Assembly: GCA_910579395.1 (NCBI GenBank)
Contig: CAJTUC010000017.1
Location: 1-64,000, forward strand
Direction: 5' to 3'
Origin: an uncultured Lachnospiraceae bacterium
Lineage (GTDB): Bacteria; Bacillota; Clostridia; Lachnospirales; Lachnospiraceae
DNA: 64,000 nucleotides
Part shown: positions 43,352 to 52,175 of the stretch, in pieces
Position numbering within the stretch: position 1 is the first letter of the stretch
How the letters are laid out: the number at the start of each line of letters is the position of its first letter
Program-made: the position numbers and the translations under genes
The notes under the pieces: model-generated
Databases searched by the model: none
Seen by the model: only the letters and a program-made list of their open reading frames with translations
Told to the model about the DNA's origin: nothing

Positions 43352-43360
43352 TGGTATACT
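43352..43360 (+). promoter_or_regulatory. Extended -10 promoter of the 64-residue protein
   Basis: TGG precedes TATACT (43355-43360), about 41 bp before the ATG at 43401. No consensus -35 box is seen. Confidence 0.4.
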
Positions 43361-43400
43361 TAATACATCTGGACAGCTGATTTTTCGTGAAGGTGATATT

Positions 43401-43595
43401 ATGCCAAATACCAATTTAGAAATTACACAAAAAGCTATGGAAGATTTTAGAAAAATTCAAGAGTATATGCTGTTGGCAAAAGAAGAGAATTCCACTAAAA
43501 CGTATGCAAAATTAAAAAAAGAATATTTATATCTGAAAAGTTTTCTGAGCGCAGCAGGCGTAAATCTTACAGATATTGATGAAATAAAAGAATAA
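43401..43595 (+). CDS. Small hypothetical protein, 64 residues
   Basis: A soluble helical protein that I do not recognise (MPNTNLEITQKAMEDFRKIQ, LAKEENSTKTYAKLKKEY). AAGGTGAT precedes the ATG at 43401, an extended -10 lies upstream and a terminator hairpin follows, so it looks like a genuine single-gene unit. Function unknown. Confidence 0.55.
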   Translation: MPNTNLEITQKAMEDFRKIQEYMLLAKEENSTKTYAKLKKEYLYLKSFLSAAGVNLTDIDEIKE

Positions 43596-43617
43596 TGAAA
43601 CAGCAGACGGTAAACAG

Positions 43618-43655
43618 GGCGTAGGTCTATGGTAGATAGCTTACGCCTTTATTTA
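43618..43655 (+). terminator. Terminator after the 64-residue protein
   Basis: GGCGTA pairs with TACGCC, with additional inner pairing (CTAT with ATAG), and TTTATTT follows. It lies 23 bp after the stop. Confidence 0.6.
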
Positions 43656-43661
43656 TCTTAT

Positions 43662-43705
43662 AGATTCGGGTGTCAAAAGGAAAACACCTTTTGACATCCG
43701 AATCT
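43662..43705. other. Long hairpin upstream of the GH28 gene
   Basis: AGATTCGGGTGTCAAAAGG (43662-43680) pairs with CCTTTTGACATCCGAATCT (43687-43705) with one G-U compatible mismatch and a 6-nt loop. It lies between a terminator and the GH28 start, with no T-run, and could be a leader structure or an operator. Confidence 0.6.
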
Positions 43706-43756
43706 CTTACAGGAAGAAAGAACAGGAAAAAGCGGAAAGGAACAGGGGTACAACAC

Positions 43757-45298
43757 ATGAATGGACAAATAAAAGAATTGAGCATGATGCAGAAGATCGT
43801 AACGAGCGATTCCGTTACATTGTATTGGGACAAGCCGGAGAATCTGCCGGAAGGCGCGGTCTATCAGATCGTCTGTAACGGAAAAGAGACGGGCACGACG
43901 GATAAGACACACTTTACGATAGACGGCCTTTTGGCGGAAACGGAATATACGATGGAAGTCAGACTTTTGACCGGAGCGGTAAAAGAGGAGCGTGCCTGCG
44001 CAGCCTCGGAAACGCTTGTCATAAAAACGGGCCGGGCAAAAAAACGGATTGATATTACGAAAGCGCCTTATTCCGCCGTCGGAGACGGGCAGACCATGAA
44101 CACTGAGGCGATTCAGCAGGCAATCGATGACTGTACGGAAACGGATGCGGTCTATTTCCCGGCAGGTATATTCATGACGGGTGCGCTCCGGCTGCACAGC
44201 GATATGGAACTGTATCTCGAAAAAGATGCCGTTCTGCAGGGGACGGACAGGCCGGAGGATTATCTGCCAAGAATCAGGAGCCGTTTTGAAGGAACAGAGA
44301 TGGAGTGCTACAGCAGTCTGCTGAACATGGGGGAACTCGATCATGAGAGCGGCTATAACTGTCATAATGTCGTTATCCGGGGAAAAGGGACAATTGCGAG
44401 CGGCGGTGTGACGCTTGCCAAGCGCGTCATTGTATCGGAGCGGGAGCGGTTAAAGGAATATCTGGCGTCTCTTGGCGATAAGATCAAAGAATGTGAATCA
44501 AAGGATACCATACCCGGCAGAGTGCGGCCGAGGCTGATTAATATCAGTAATTCCCAGAATGTTATCATTTCCGGTGTTACGCTGAAAAACGGTGCGAGCT
44601 GGAATGTACATATGATTTATTCCGACCATGTGGTGACGAACGACTGCACTTTTTATTCGGAAGGTGTCTGGAACGGCGACGGCTGGGACCCGGATTCTTC
44701 TACGAATTGTACGATTTTCGGATGTACCTTTTTTACGGAAGATGATTGTGTCGCGATCAAATCCGGTAAGAACCCGGAGGGAAATATCATTAACAGACCG
44801 AGCAGAGGAATCCGTATTTTTGACTGCATCAGCTCCTTTGGACACGGCATTATCATCGGCAGCGAGATATCTGGCGGCATCGAGGACGTCCGGATTTGGG
44901 ACTGCGATGTAAAAAGCGCTTTGTGCGGTATCGAGATTAAAGGAACGAAGAAGCGCGGCGGCTATGTGCGGAACGTTCATATCAGGGACTGCAAGGCGGC
45001 CAAAATTATGTTCCATTCCGTAGGCTATAATGACGATGGGATTCCTGCCAAGACACCGCCTGTTTTCGAAAACTGTACCTTTGAAAATATTGAGATTGGC
45101 GGAGAAATCCTGGAAGTGGACAGAACGTGGTCGCACGATACGGCGGTCATTCTGCACGGCTTTGAGGAGCCGGGTTATGCCGCAAAGAACGTAGTATTCC
45201 GCAATATTACGATCGTTGGACGGGGGAAGAACATCGAGCAGCAGTTTTCCCTGAAAAACTGCGAGGGAATCACGCTTGAGAATATCCGTTGTCTGTAA
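43757..45298 (+). CDS. Glycoside hydrolase family 28 polygalacturonase-like enzyme
   Basis: A 513-residue intracellular enzyme that hydrolyses galacturonate or related linkages in pectin fragments. Residues 1-80 resemble a fibronectin type III domain (SVTLYWDKPENLPEG). The beta-helix holds NGDGWDPDSS, EDDCVAIKSG and FGHGIIIGSE, with the late IEIKGTKKRGGYV block; the first Asp, the DD pair, His and Lys are present, and the usual NTD is NGD. No signal peptide. ATG 43757 is chosen because the frame upstream crosses the hairpin. The palindrome C begins 13 bp after its stop. Confidence 0.88.
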   Translation: MNGQIKELSMMQKIVTSDSVTLYWDKPENLPEGAVYQIVCNGKETGTTDKTHFTIDGLLAETEYTMEVRLLTGAVKEERACAASETLVIKTGRAKKRIDITKAPYSAVGDGQTMNTEAIQQAIDDCTETDAVYFPAGIFMTGALRLHSDMELYLEKDAVLQGTDRPEDYLPRIRSRFEGTEMECYSSLLNMGELDHESGYNCHNVVIRGKGTIASGGVTLAKRVIVSERERLKEYLASLGDKIKECESKDTIPGRVRPRLINISNSQNVIISGVTLKNGASWNVHMIYSDHVVTNDCTFYSEGVWNGDGWDPDSSTNCTIFGCTFFTEDDCVAIKSGKNPEGNIINRPSRGIRIFDCISSFGHGIIIGSEISGGIEDVRIWDCDVKSALCGIEIKGTKKRGGYVRNVHIRDCKAAKIMFHSVGYNDDGIPAKTPPVFENCTFENIEIGGEILEVDRTWSHDTAVILHGFEEPGYAAKNVVFRNITIVGRGKNIEQQFSLKNCEGITLENIRCL

Positions 45299-45310
45299 GT
45301 GAAAACAGCA

Positions 45311-45493
45311 GTTCGGCGGCCGGAGCGGGGCAGCGCATCGCATTGTTCCTGCGGAGATCCTTGAAAACCGTCGGTACTTAGTGAAAAAGACGCCTGGCGG
45401 CTTTTGAACTTAGTACCGCTACGAGTTTTCGCGGAGCGGGAGCGTGTCTCCAAAGGAACGATGCGATGCGCTGCCCCGCTCCGGCCGCCGAAC
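45311..45493 (+). repeat. Nested palindromic element, copy C
   Basis: Arms of 40 bp at 45311-45350 and 45454-45493 are complementary at all but one position, and that one is a G-U pair if the plus strand is transcribed. The core reads GCGGAGATCCTTGAAAACCG, CGGTACTTAGTG, a GGCTTTTGAACTTAGTACCG block and TTTTCGCGGAGCG. Inner stem GGAGA/TCTCC corresponds to GGAGG/CCTCC in copies D and E. It lies directly after the GH28 stop and before the fucO promoter. Non-coding. Confidence 0.85.
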
Positions 45494-45522
45494 GTTTATG
45501 GTTATATTTTGGAAAAGAAGGA

Positions 45523-45552
45523 TTGAAGAATGTGAGCGGGAAATGCTATAAT
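45523..45552 (+). promoter_or_regulatory. Promoter of the fucO-like gene
   Basis: TTGAAG (45523-45528), 18 bp, and TATAAT (45547-45552), just behind palindrome C. The transcript begins about 40 bp before the ATG at 45599. Confidence 0.6.
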
Positions 45553-45598
45553 GAGATATCGTCAAAAAACGATTAGAAAAGAAAGAGAGGGTATCATT

Positions 45599-46741
45599 AT
45601 GGTGAATCGTTTTGTATTGAATGGAATTTCTTATCATGGTGCGGGGGCAATTCAGGAGATTCCGGGGATTATTAAGAGCAAGGGGTTGAAAAAAGCGTTT
45701 GTGGCATCAGATCCCGATTTGGTGAAATTCGGTGTTACGGCGAAGGTTACAAAACTGTTGGATGCGGAAGGCATGGCGTATGAAATCTACTCCGATATCA
45801 AGCCGAATCCGACGATTGAGAATGTGAAATCGGGTGTGGCGGCTTACAAGGCATCCGGTGCCGACTATATGATCACGATTGGCGGCGGTTCCTCTATGGA
45901 TACCGGAAAGGCAATCGGTATTATCATCAATAACCCTGAGTTTGAAGATGTGCGTTCTCTGGAAGGGGTAGCGCCGACGAAGAATAAGACGGTGTTTACC
46001 ATAGCGGTTCCGACAACAGCGGGTACGGCGGCAGAAGCGACCATCAACTATGTTATTACGGATGTTGAGAAGAAAAGAAAATTCGTATGCGTTGACGTAA
46101 ATGATATTCCGGATATCGCGATCGTAGACCCGGATATGATGTCCAGTATGCCGAAGAGCCTGACTGCGGCAACAGGTATGGATGCGCTGACGCATGCGAT
46201 TGAGGGGTATACTACGAAGGCGGCATGGAGACTGGCTGATTGCCTGAATCTGGAAGCCATTAAGCTGATCGCGGAGAATTTAAGAGGCGCGGTTGAAAAT
46301 ACAACGGAAGGCCGTGAAGGCATGGCTCTTGGACAGTTCGTGACCGGTATGGCATTTTCCAACGTAGGCCTTGGCATCGCACATTCCATGGCACATACGC
46401 TTGGTGCTGTCTATGATACGCCGCATGGTGTGGCTTGTGCAATGATGCTTCCGATCGTTATGGAATATAATGCGGAGACAACAGGGGAGAAATTTAAGGA
46501 TATTGCAGAGGCAATGGGCGTGGATACGACCGGAATGTCTCAGGAAGAATATCGTAAGGCAGCAGTTGCGGCGGTCCGTCAGTTGTCCGAGGATGTGGGC
46601 ATTCCGTCCAAGCTGGAAGCTCTGAAAGAAGAAGATTTGGATTTCCTTGCAGAATCCGCATTTGCAGATGCGTGCTGCCCGGGCAATCCGAAAGACACGA
46701 GTGTGGAAGATTTGAAAGATTTGTTCCGTAAGCTGATGTAA
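45599..46741 (+). CDS. fucO: Iron-containing alcohol dehydrogenase, lactaldehyde reductase (FucO-like)
   Basis: A 380-residue group III alcohol dehydrogenase. FucO reduces L-lactaldehyde from fucose or rhamnose breakdown to 1,2-propanediol with NADH. Visible are the nucleotide loop ITIGGGSSMDTGKA, PTTAGTAAEAT, the iron-ligand blocks GMDALTHAIEGY and AHSMAHTLGAVYDTPHGVA. Size and pattern match FucO better than butanol dehydrogenase, but short-chain aldehydes other than lactaldehyde are possible. GAGAGGG precedes the ATG. It is a single-gene unit. Confidence 0.85.
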   Translation: MVNRFVLNGISYHGAGAIQEIPGIIKSKGLKKAFVASDPDLVKFGVTAKVTKLLDAEGMAYEIYSDIKPNPTIENVKSGVAAYKASGADYMITIGGGSSMDTGKAIGIIINNPEFEDVRSLEGVAPTKNKTVFTIAVPTTAGTAAEATINYVITDVEKKRKFVCVDVNDIPDIAIVDPDMMSSMPKSLTAATGMDALTHAIEGYTTKAAWRLADCLNLEAIKLIAENLRGAVENTTEGREGMALGQFVTGMAFSNVGLGIAHSMAHTLGAVYDTPHGVACAMMLPIVMEYNAETTGEKFKDIAEAMGVDTTGMSQEEYRKAAVAAVRQLSEDVGIPSKLEALKEEDLDFLAESAFADACCPGNPKDTSVEDLKDLFRKLM

Positions 46742-46806
46742 GGGGAGACTGTGTGGAATAGGAATTTTAAGTATTTAAATATGGCAGAGAGCTCTGGAAC
46801 TGCACT

Positions 46807-46832
46807 ATCGCAGAATCAGAGCTTTCTGCGAT
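46807..46832. other. Hairpin between fucO and the radical SAM gene
   Basis: ATCGCAGAA (46807-46815) pairs with TTCTGCGAT (46824-46832), loop of 8. No T-run follows. It could be a weak terminator or a leader element for the radical SAM gene. Confidence 0.4.
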
Positions 46833-46869
46833 TACAGATAAAAGGCAGAGTAGGGAGAAGCGGGCATTT

Positions 46870-47787
46870 ATGCAATGGAATGAGTTGAGAATCAGTCCCT
46901 GTAATCTTTGTCCCAGAGAATGTCAGGCCGAAAGAAAAGACGGCTGGACCGGTTTTTGCCTGATGGATGACGAAATCGTTGTGGCAAGGGCGGCGCTGCA
47001 TATGTGGGAAGAGCCGTGTATATCCGGCAGGAGCGGTTCGGGAACGGTGTTTTTTTCTGGATGCAGTCTGCGCTGCATCTATTGCCAGAACAATGAGATT
47101 GCGATGGGAAAAAGAGGAAAGCATGTCTCGGTCAGCCGGCTGGCTGAAATTTTTCTGGAACTGCAGGAAAAGGGAGCGGCCAATATCAATCTGGTCACAC
47201 CGGACCATTATGTGACCGGTGCGGCAGAAGCGGTTATGACCGCAAGAAAGATGGGGCTTTTTCTCCCAATCATATATAACGGAAGCGGTTATGAGAAACG
47301 GGAAGCAATCAGAAATCTGTCAGGAATCGTGGATATTTACCTGACGGATTTCAAATATATGGATTCCGAGCTGGCTGCAAAGTATTCTGCCGCGCCGGAT
47401 TATCCGGCGGTGGCGAAGGCGGCGCTGGCGGAGATGGTCAGCTCGGTGGGGGCACCTGTTTTTGATGAAAGCGGTATGATGAAAAAAGGGGTCATTGTGA
47501 GGCATCTGCTGCTGCCCGGGCATAAGAAGAATGCCAGGGATGTGATCAGGTATGTTTATGAAACCTATGGGGACAGCGTTTATCTGAGTCTTATGAATCA
47601 GTATACACCGCCGGCCGGATTGAAAGAAAATCCGGATTACGAAGGAATCAGCAGGAAGGTCACAAAACGGGAATACGATGCCGTGACAGACTATGCGATA
47701 GGGCTTGGCATTCGGAACGCTTTTATTCAGGAAGGCGATACGGCAAAGGAGAGTTTCATTCCGGCATTTGACGGGGAGGGTGTCTGA
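46870..47787 (+). CDS. Radical SAM protein, PflA-like (COG1313)
   Basis: A 305-residue radical S-adenosylmethionine protein. The N-terminal cysteine-rich block CNLCPRECQAERK precedes the cluster-binding SGCSLRCIYCQN (CxxxCxxC). Later NLVTPDHYV and VDIYLTDFKYMD are family blocks, as in proteins annotated as pyruvate formate-lyase activating-like. The substrate of this particular group is not established. The gene stands alone between a hairpin and a terminator. Confidence 0.85.
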   Translation: MQWNELRISPCNLCPRECQAERKDGWTGFCLMDDEIVVARAALHMWEEPCISGRSGSGTVFFSGCSLRCIYCQNNEIAMGKRGKHVSVSRLAEIFLELQEKGAANINLVTPDHYVTGAAEAVMTARKMGLFLPIIYNGSGYEKREAIRNLSGIVDIYLTDFKYMDSELAAKYSAAPDYPAVAKAALAEMVSSVGAPVFDESGMMKKGVIVRHLLLPGHKKNARDVIRYVYETYGDSVYLSLMNQYTPPAGLKENPDYEGISRKVTKREYDAVTDYAIGLGIRNAFIQEGDTAKESFIPAFDGEGV

Positions 47788-47817
47788 AAGATTCAGCGGA
47801 TTGACCGGATAAAGAAG

Positions 47818-47865
47818 AAAGCCCCTAAAACCGCATTTTCAGCAATTTTAGAGGCTTTCGTTTAG
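47818..47865. terminator. Intrinsic terminator after the radical SAM gene
   Basis: AAAGCCCCTAAAA (47818-47830) pairs with TTTTAGAGGCTTT (47846-47858) with one mismatch, followed by CGTTT. Confidence 0.65.
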
Positions 47866-48007
47866 GGGAGGATAAGTATTTCCTTATCTTTTGACTAATA
47901 ACATTATTACCCCAAAAGAAAAGATTATTCATTTATTTTAAAAAATTTTTTATTTTGGGTAAATTGTAAGGAAATAAAATACAAGACATAGAAAAAGGGG
48001 AGAAATA

Positions 48008-51000
48008 ATGCTGACAAAAGAAGATATCCGGTTTATGACGGGAAATACATTTTATGCGCGGGGTGTTGAAATTTACAATGGGGGTAAAGTCAAAAATTTC
48101 CATGTGGAAGAAATAGAGAATGGCATATGGTCCATTACGGCGCAGGTCAGGGGAAGCGGCCGGCACATTTATGCTGTTGAGCTTACTTATGATCGTGAAA
48201 TGGATGAACTCATAGACAGTTACTGTGAATGCCCGGCTTATTATAATTATGATAATTTATGCAAGCATTGTGCGGCGGTATTGCTGCATTTTGTGGATTA
48301 TGAAATGCGGAATCCCATTTTTTTCATGGATAATGCGCCGGAAAAGGGACGAAAGCTGCCCGTTTCTTTAAGGCAGCCGGAAACGACGCCCGCCCTGAAA
48401 GGCATCTTAATGAAAAAGTTCATGGAGCGGAGTTTTCCGGTGAACTATCAGGAAATCTGCGGCAGGGTCCGCCTGGAACCCTATCTGGAATGGCGGGAAA
48501 ATGAGGCCTCGGTGGAATTTCGCATCGGCATTTCCAAAATGTATATATTAAAGGATGTTTTTACGTTTCAAAAGCATATGATGAGCATGGCAGAATATTC
48601 TTATGGGAAAAGTCTGAGTTTTCCGCATATGAGGGAAGCCTTTGCAGAGGAATCTCTGGGATTTTTGGAGTTTATTCTGTACTGGACGGGGAGCAATGAA
48701 GCGCAGTACCGGACATATTCCTATTATGGATATTCTTATGGGGTTTCCTGTCAACGTGTAAGAAAAATGAATCTTGACAGAAGAGAACTAGAAGAATTTC
48801 TGAATGCGGTCGGAGAGCAGGGATTTCAGGCCAATTTTTTCGGAGAGGGCGAGCGGGAGTGGCATCTTTCCGAGGCGGCGCCGGAGAGGCGTATGACGCT
48901 GACCGGCAGAAATCATGGCTTTGAATTGAAAATCGACGGATGCGGCGGATTTGTGGGGGAGAAGTATTGCTATTATCCAATTGACGGTGTGATTTACCGG
49001 GAAGAATTATCAAAGATCGCTCCCGTTCGGGATTTTCTGTTCTGCATGGCGCGGGAGCCGGATAAAACGGCATTCATTCAGAAAGAAGATGCAGCCATTT
49101 TCTGCAGCCAGCTTCTGCCTGTACTTGAGCAGTTTTTCGAATGCGAAAAGGTGGATTTTGACGCGGCGGATTATCTGCAGTCCCCTGCTTCTTTTGAAAT
49201 TTATCTGGATGCTCCGCAGCGGGATTTGATCACCTGTAAGCTGTTCGCTGTCTATGGAAATGAGAAATATAGTCTTTATGGAGAAAAAACGGATGAGGCG
49301 CAGGCGGCGCGCGATATTTTCAGGGAAATGGAAGTCGGTCAGGCAGTTGCTTCCTATTTCAATGCTTATGATGAAAGCGGCGGAATGATGGCGCTTTCAG
49401 GAGATGAAGATAAGCTGTATGAACTGTTGACAGAGGGTATCCTGCGGATACAGGAAATGGGAGAGGTCTTTATTTCGGATGCCCTGAAAAAAATCCGTGT
49501 ATCGCCTGCACCGAAGGTATCTATGGGCGTTTCTCTGGCGGGGGATATGCTGGAACTCTCTATGAGCACGCAAGATATGCCGATGGATCAGCTCATTGAA
49601 ATTTTGTCCCGTTATGACAGAAGGAAAAAGTATTACCGGTTGAAATGTGGCAGTTTTGTGGATATGTCGGGCGGAGAACTGGAAACGCTGGCGCGTCTGA
49701 AAAATGAACTCGGCATTACGGACAGGCAGCTCAGGCAGGAGCAGGTCGCATTGCCCAAATACCGAGCATTGTATCTGGACGGTGAATTAAAGGCACAGCA
49801 GATGTCAGGCGCGGTGCGGGACAAGAATTTCAAAGAACTGGTGCGGAATATGAAAACGGTCGAAGACAGCGACTTTGAAGTTCCTGCCAGTCTGGAAGGC
49901 ATTATGCGGGAATACCAGAAAAAGGGATTTCTCTGGATAAAAACGTTAAAAAACAATGGATTTGGCGGTATTCTTGCGGATGATATGGGACTGGGAAAGA
50001 CACTGCAGGTCATCGCTTTCCTGCTGTCCGAGTTCGTTGATGCTGGACCGTTTGACAACAAGCGTTGTCTCATCGTGGCACCGGCCTCGCTTGTTTTTAA
50101 CTGGAGCAGCGAGATAGAGCGCTTTGCGCCTGCTCTTTGTACGAAAACGGTAACGGGAACAGCCGAAGAGCGGAAGCGTATCATACAGGAATCAGGAGAA
50201 CGGGATATTCTTCTGACTTCTTATGATCTGCTGCGGCGGGATATCGATAATTATGCGGGACTCCGATTCTATTGTCAGGTCATCGACGAGGCACAGTATA
50301 TCAAAAATCACAATACGCAGGCGGCGAGAGCGGTAAAGGAGATAGAGGCCGCATTTAAACTGGCGCTTACCGGAACGCCGGTTGAGAATCGTCTGAGCGA
50401 GCTGTGGAGCATTTTTGATTATCTGATGCCGGGATTTTTGTATGCCTATCAACGCTTCCGGGAAGAAATAGAGCTTCCTGTCGTACAGAGCCAGGATGAA
50501 AATGCCATGCGGAAACTGCAGAAAATGATAGGACCGTTTGTACTCCGACGCCTGAAACAGGATGTGCTGACAGACCTGCCCGATAAGTTGGAAGAAAACG
50601 TATACGCGAAACTGGAAGGCGAGCAGCGGAAACTGTACGATGCCCATGTACAGCGGATGCGGATGATGCTCGATAAGACGAGCGAGGAGGAGTTCCGGAA
50701 TTCCAAAATACAGATTCTTGCGGAACTGACAAAACTTCGTCAGCTATGTTGTGACCCGTCGCTGGTCTTTGAGGGTTATCAGGAAAACTCAGCCAAGATG
50801 GAGATGTGCCTGGATTTGGTGCGGAATGCGATGAACGGCGGTCATAAGCTGCTGCTATTTTCACAATTCACGTCTATGCTGGATTTAATCAGGGCGGCGC
50901 TCGAAAAAGAGGGAATCGGCTATTATCTTTTGACGGGAAGCACGCCGAAAGAAAAGCGGGTGCAGCTGGTAGAACAGTTCAATCAGGATGATACGCCGGT

Positions 51001-51298
51001 ATTCTGCATTTCTTTAAAAGCGGGCGGAACCGGCCTGAATCTGACCGCGGCGGATATCGTCATCCATTACGACCCGTGGTGGAATCTGGCAGTACAGAAC
51101 CAGGCCACGGACCGCGCCCACAGAATCGGCCAGAGGAACGTCGTCAATGTATATAAACTGGTCGTAAAAGGCACGATAGAAGATAATATCATGAAGCTTC
51201 AGGAAAAAAAGAAAGAACTGGCCGAACAGGTACTTGGCGGCGAAAGCATGGGAAGCGCCAGTTTTACGAAGGAAGAACTTATGGAGCTGCTTCGATAG
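48008..51298 (+). CDS. SNF2-family helicase with N-terminal SWIM zinc finger
   Basis: A 1096-residue DEAD/SNF2-type ATPase that translocates on double-stranded DNA or displaces bound proteins. The SWIM finger (CECPAYYNYDNLCKHCA) lies near residues 77-93. Walker A DDMGLGKT is near residue 660, then DEAQYIKNHNT, LTGTPVENRLSELWSIFDYL and, in the second lobe, LLFSQFTSMLDLI, LKAGGTGLNLTAADIVIHYD and RAHRIGQ. The middle (about 100-600) is the weakly conserved region of such bacterial proteins. The gene is not part of a recognisable defence set here. GGGGAG precedes the ATG. Confidence 0.92.
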   Translation: MLTKEDIRFMTGNTFYARGVEIYNGGKVKNFHVEEIENGIWSITAQVRGSGRHIYAVELTYDREMDELIDSYCECPAYYNYDNLCKHCAAVLLHFVDYEMRNPIFFMDNAPEKGRKLPVSLRQPETTPALKGILMKKFMERSFPVNYQEICGRVRLEPYLEWRENEASVEFRIGISKMYILKDVFTFQKHMMSMAEYSYGKSLSFPHMREAFAEESLGFLEFILYWTGSNEAQYRTYSYYGYSYGVSCQRVRKMNLDRRELEEFLNAVGEQGFQANFFGEGEREWHLSEAAPERRMTLTGRNHGFELKIDGCGGFVGEKYCYYPIDGVIYREELSKIAPVRDFLFCMAREPDKTAFIQKEDAAIFCSQLLPVLEQFFECEKVDFDAADYLQSPASFEIYLDAPQRDLITCKLFAVYGNEKYSLYGEKTDEAQAARDIFREMEVGQAVASYFNAYDESGGMMALSGDEDKLYELLTEGILRIQEMGEVFISDALKKIRVSPAPKVSMGVSLAGDMLELSMSTQDMPMDQLIEILSRYDRRKKYYRLKCGSFVDMSGGELETLARLKNELGITDRQLRQEQVALPKYRALYLDGELKAQQMSGAVRDKNFKELVRNMKTVEDSDFEVPASLEGIMREYQKKGFLWIKTLKNNGFGGILADDMGLGKTLQVIAFLLSEFVDAGPFDNKRCLIVAPASLVFNWSSEIERFAPALCTKTVTGTAEERKRIIQESGERDILLTSYDLLRRDIDNYAGLRFYCQVIDEAQYIKNHNTQAARAVKEIEAAFKLALTGTPVENRLSELWSIFDYLMPGFLYAYQRFREEIELPVVQSQDENAMRKLQKMIGPFVLRRLKQDVLTDLPDKLEENVYAKLEGEQRKLYDAHVQRMRMMLDKTSEEEFRNSKIQILAELTKLRQLCCDPSLVFEGYQENSAKMEMCLDLVRNAMNGGHKLLLFSQFTSMLDLIRAALEKEGIGYYLLTGSTPKEKRVQLVEQFNQDDTPVFCISLKAGGTGLNLTAADIVIHYDPWWNLAVQNQATDRAHRIGQRNVVNVYKLVVKGTIEDNIMKLQEKKKELAEQVLGGESMGSASFTKEELMELLR

Positions 51299-51314
51299 CG
51301 CATTTATATAAATA

Positions 51315-51514
51315 ATGTTTATCCAGAGACAGGAGCCGGCCGGACAGGCAGCGTATGGTTCCTGCGGAGGCCCTTGAAAACCGTCGGTACTTAGTGAAAA
51401 AGGCGCTTGCGGCTTTTGAACTTAGTACCGCTACGGGTTTTCGCGGAGCGAGAGCGTGCCTCCAAAGGAACCATACGCTGCCTGTCCGGCCGGCTCCTGT
51501 CTCTGGATAAACAT
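51315..51514 (+). repeat. Nested palindromic element, copy D
   Basis: Outer arms 51315-51363 and 51466-51514 form a perfect 49-bp inverted repeat of sequence found nowhere else in the window. Between them is the family core with stems GGAGGC/GCCTCC, GAAAACC/GGTTTTC and CGGTACTTAGT/ACTTAGTACCG (one mismatch). It starts 16 bp after the SNF2 helicase stop and ends before the SEC-C gene promoter. No coding capacity. Confidence 0.9.
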
Positions 51515-51517
51515 GAA

Positions 51518-51552
51518 AAATTCTGTGAAATTTCTGTAAAATTCTGTAAAAT
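51518..51552 (+). repeat. Three short AT-rich repeats
   Basis: TTCTGTGAAA, TTCTGTAAA and TTCTGTAAA start at 51521, 51532 and 51542, next to palindrome D and before the promoter at 51566. They may bind a regulator or simply be low-complexity DNA. Confidence 0.4.
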
Positions 51553-51565
51553 ATGAATTTATAAA

Positions 51566-51594
51566 TTTACATTTTCTATAAGTTGTTATATACT
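51566..51594 (+). promoter_or_regulatory. Promoter of the SEC-C protein gene
   Basis: TTTACA (51566-51571), 17 bp, TATACT (51589-51594). The transcript begins about 65 bp before the ATG at 51664. Confidence 0.6.
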
Positions 51595-51663
51595 ATTGTG
51601 GGAGCAACAAGATGTTGCGGTATGAAGGATATAAATATAGAGGATAAAGGTGGGAAGATTGAC

Positions 51664-52170
51664 ATGGCATTATTAGAACAATGGCGTAATATGGCTTATT
51701 CCGAAACGGCGGACAAAGGAGAACTGCAAAGGCTGTGGGCAGCTTATTTTCAGAAAGAAAAAGAGATTTATGCAGAACTTCTGAAAAATCCTGACGAAGT
51801 GGTAGAAGGAACTGTCAAAGAACTGGCCGATAAGTATCATATTGATATCATGACGATGGTGGGATTTCTGGATGGAATCAACGACAGTCTGAAAGAAGCC
51901 AATCCGATTGAAGAGATGGAAGAGGACACAAAGGTCAATCTTGGTTTCGAAAAATCGCTTCTTTATAAAAATATGGTGGCAGCAGGCGCTGACTGGCTGT
52001 ATGAATTGGAAGAGTGGAACGATATTTTCGACGAGGATACGAGAAAAAGTTTATACAAGGAACAGAAGGAGTCTACTACAATCCACAAGGCACCCAAAGT
52101 ATATCCGAACGATCCCTGTCCGTGTGGAAGTGGTAAAAAGTATAAAAAATGTTGTGGAAGAAACGCATAA
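51664..52170 (+). CDS. SEC-C motif protein
   Basis: A 168-residue protein ending in the SEC-C zinc-binding motif (NDPCPCGSGKKYKKCCGRN), as found at the end of SecA and in stand-alone proteins. The body is helical and acidic (LEQWRNMAYSETADKGELQ, DKYHIDIMTMVGFLDGIND) and has no membrane segment. The motif binds zinc and in SecA contacts SecB and ribosomes; the role of this protein is unknown. GGTGGGAAG precedes the ATG; an upstream in-frame ATG at 51583 overlaps the -10 box. Confidence 0.83.
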   Translation: MALLEQWRNMAYSETADKGELQRLWAAYFQKEKEIYAELLKNPDEVVEGTVKELADKYHIDIMTMVGFLDGINDSLKEANPIEEMEEDTKVNLGFEKSLLYKNMVAAGADWLYELEEWNDIFDEDTRKSLYKEQKESTTIHKAPKVYPNDPCPCGSGKKYKKCCGRNA

Positions 52171-52175
52171 AAAAA

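Noticed and set aside
43670..43756. N-terminal extension of the GH28 enzyme
   Set aside because: The extra codons lie in a perfect hairpin and lack a ribosome site.
45311..45493. Ordinary intrinsic terminators at the palindromes
   Set aside because: No T-run follows the outer arms, the arms are far longer than needed and the core is conserved between copies; a role in transcript ends remains possible but is not the simple explanation.
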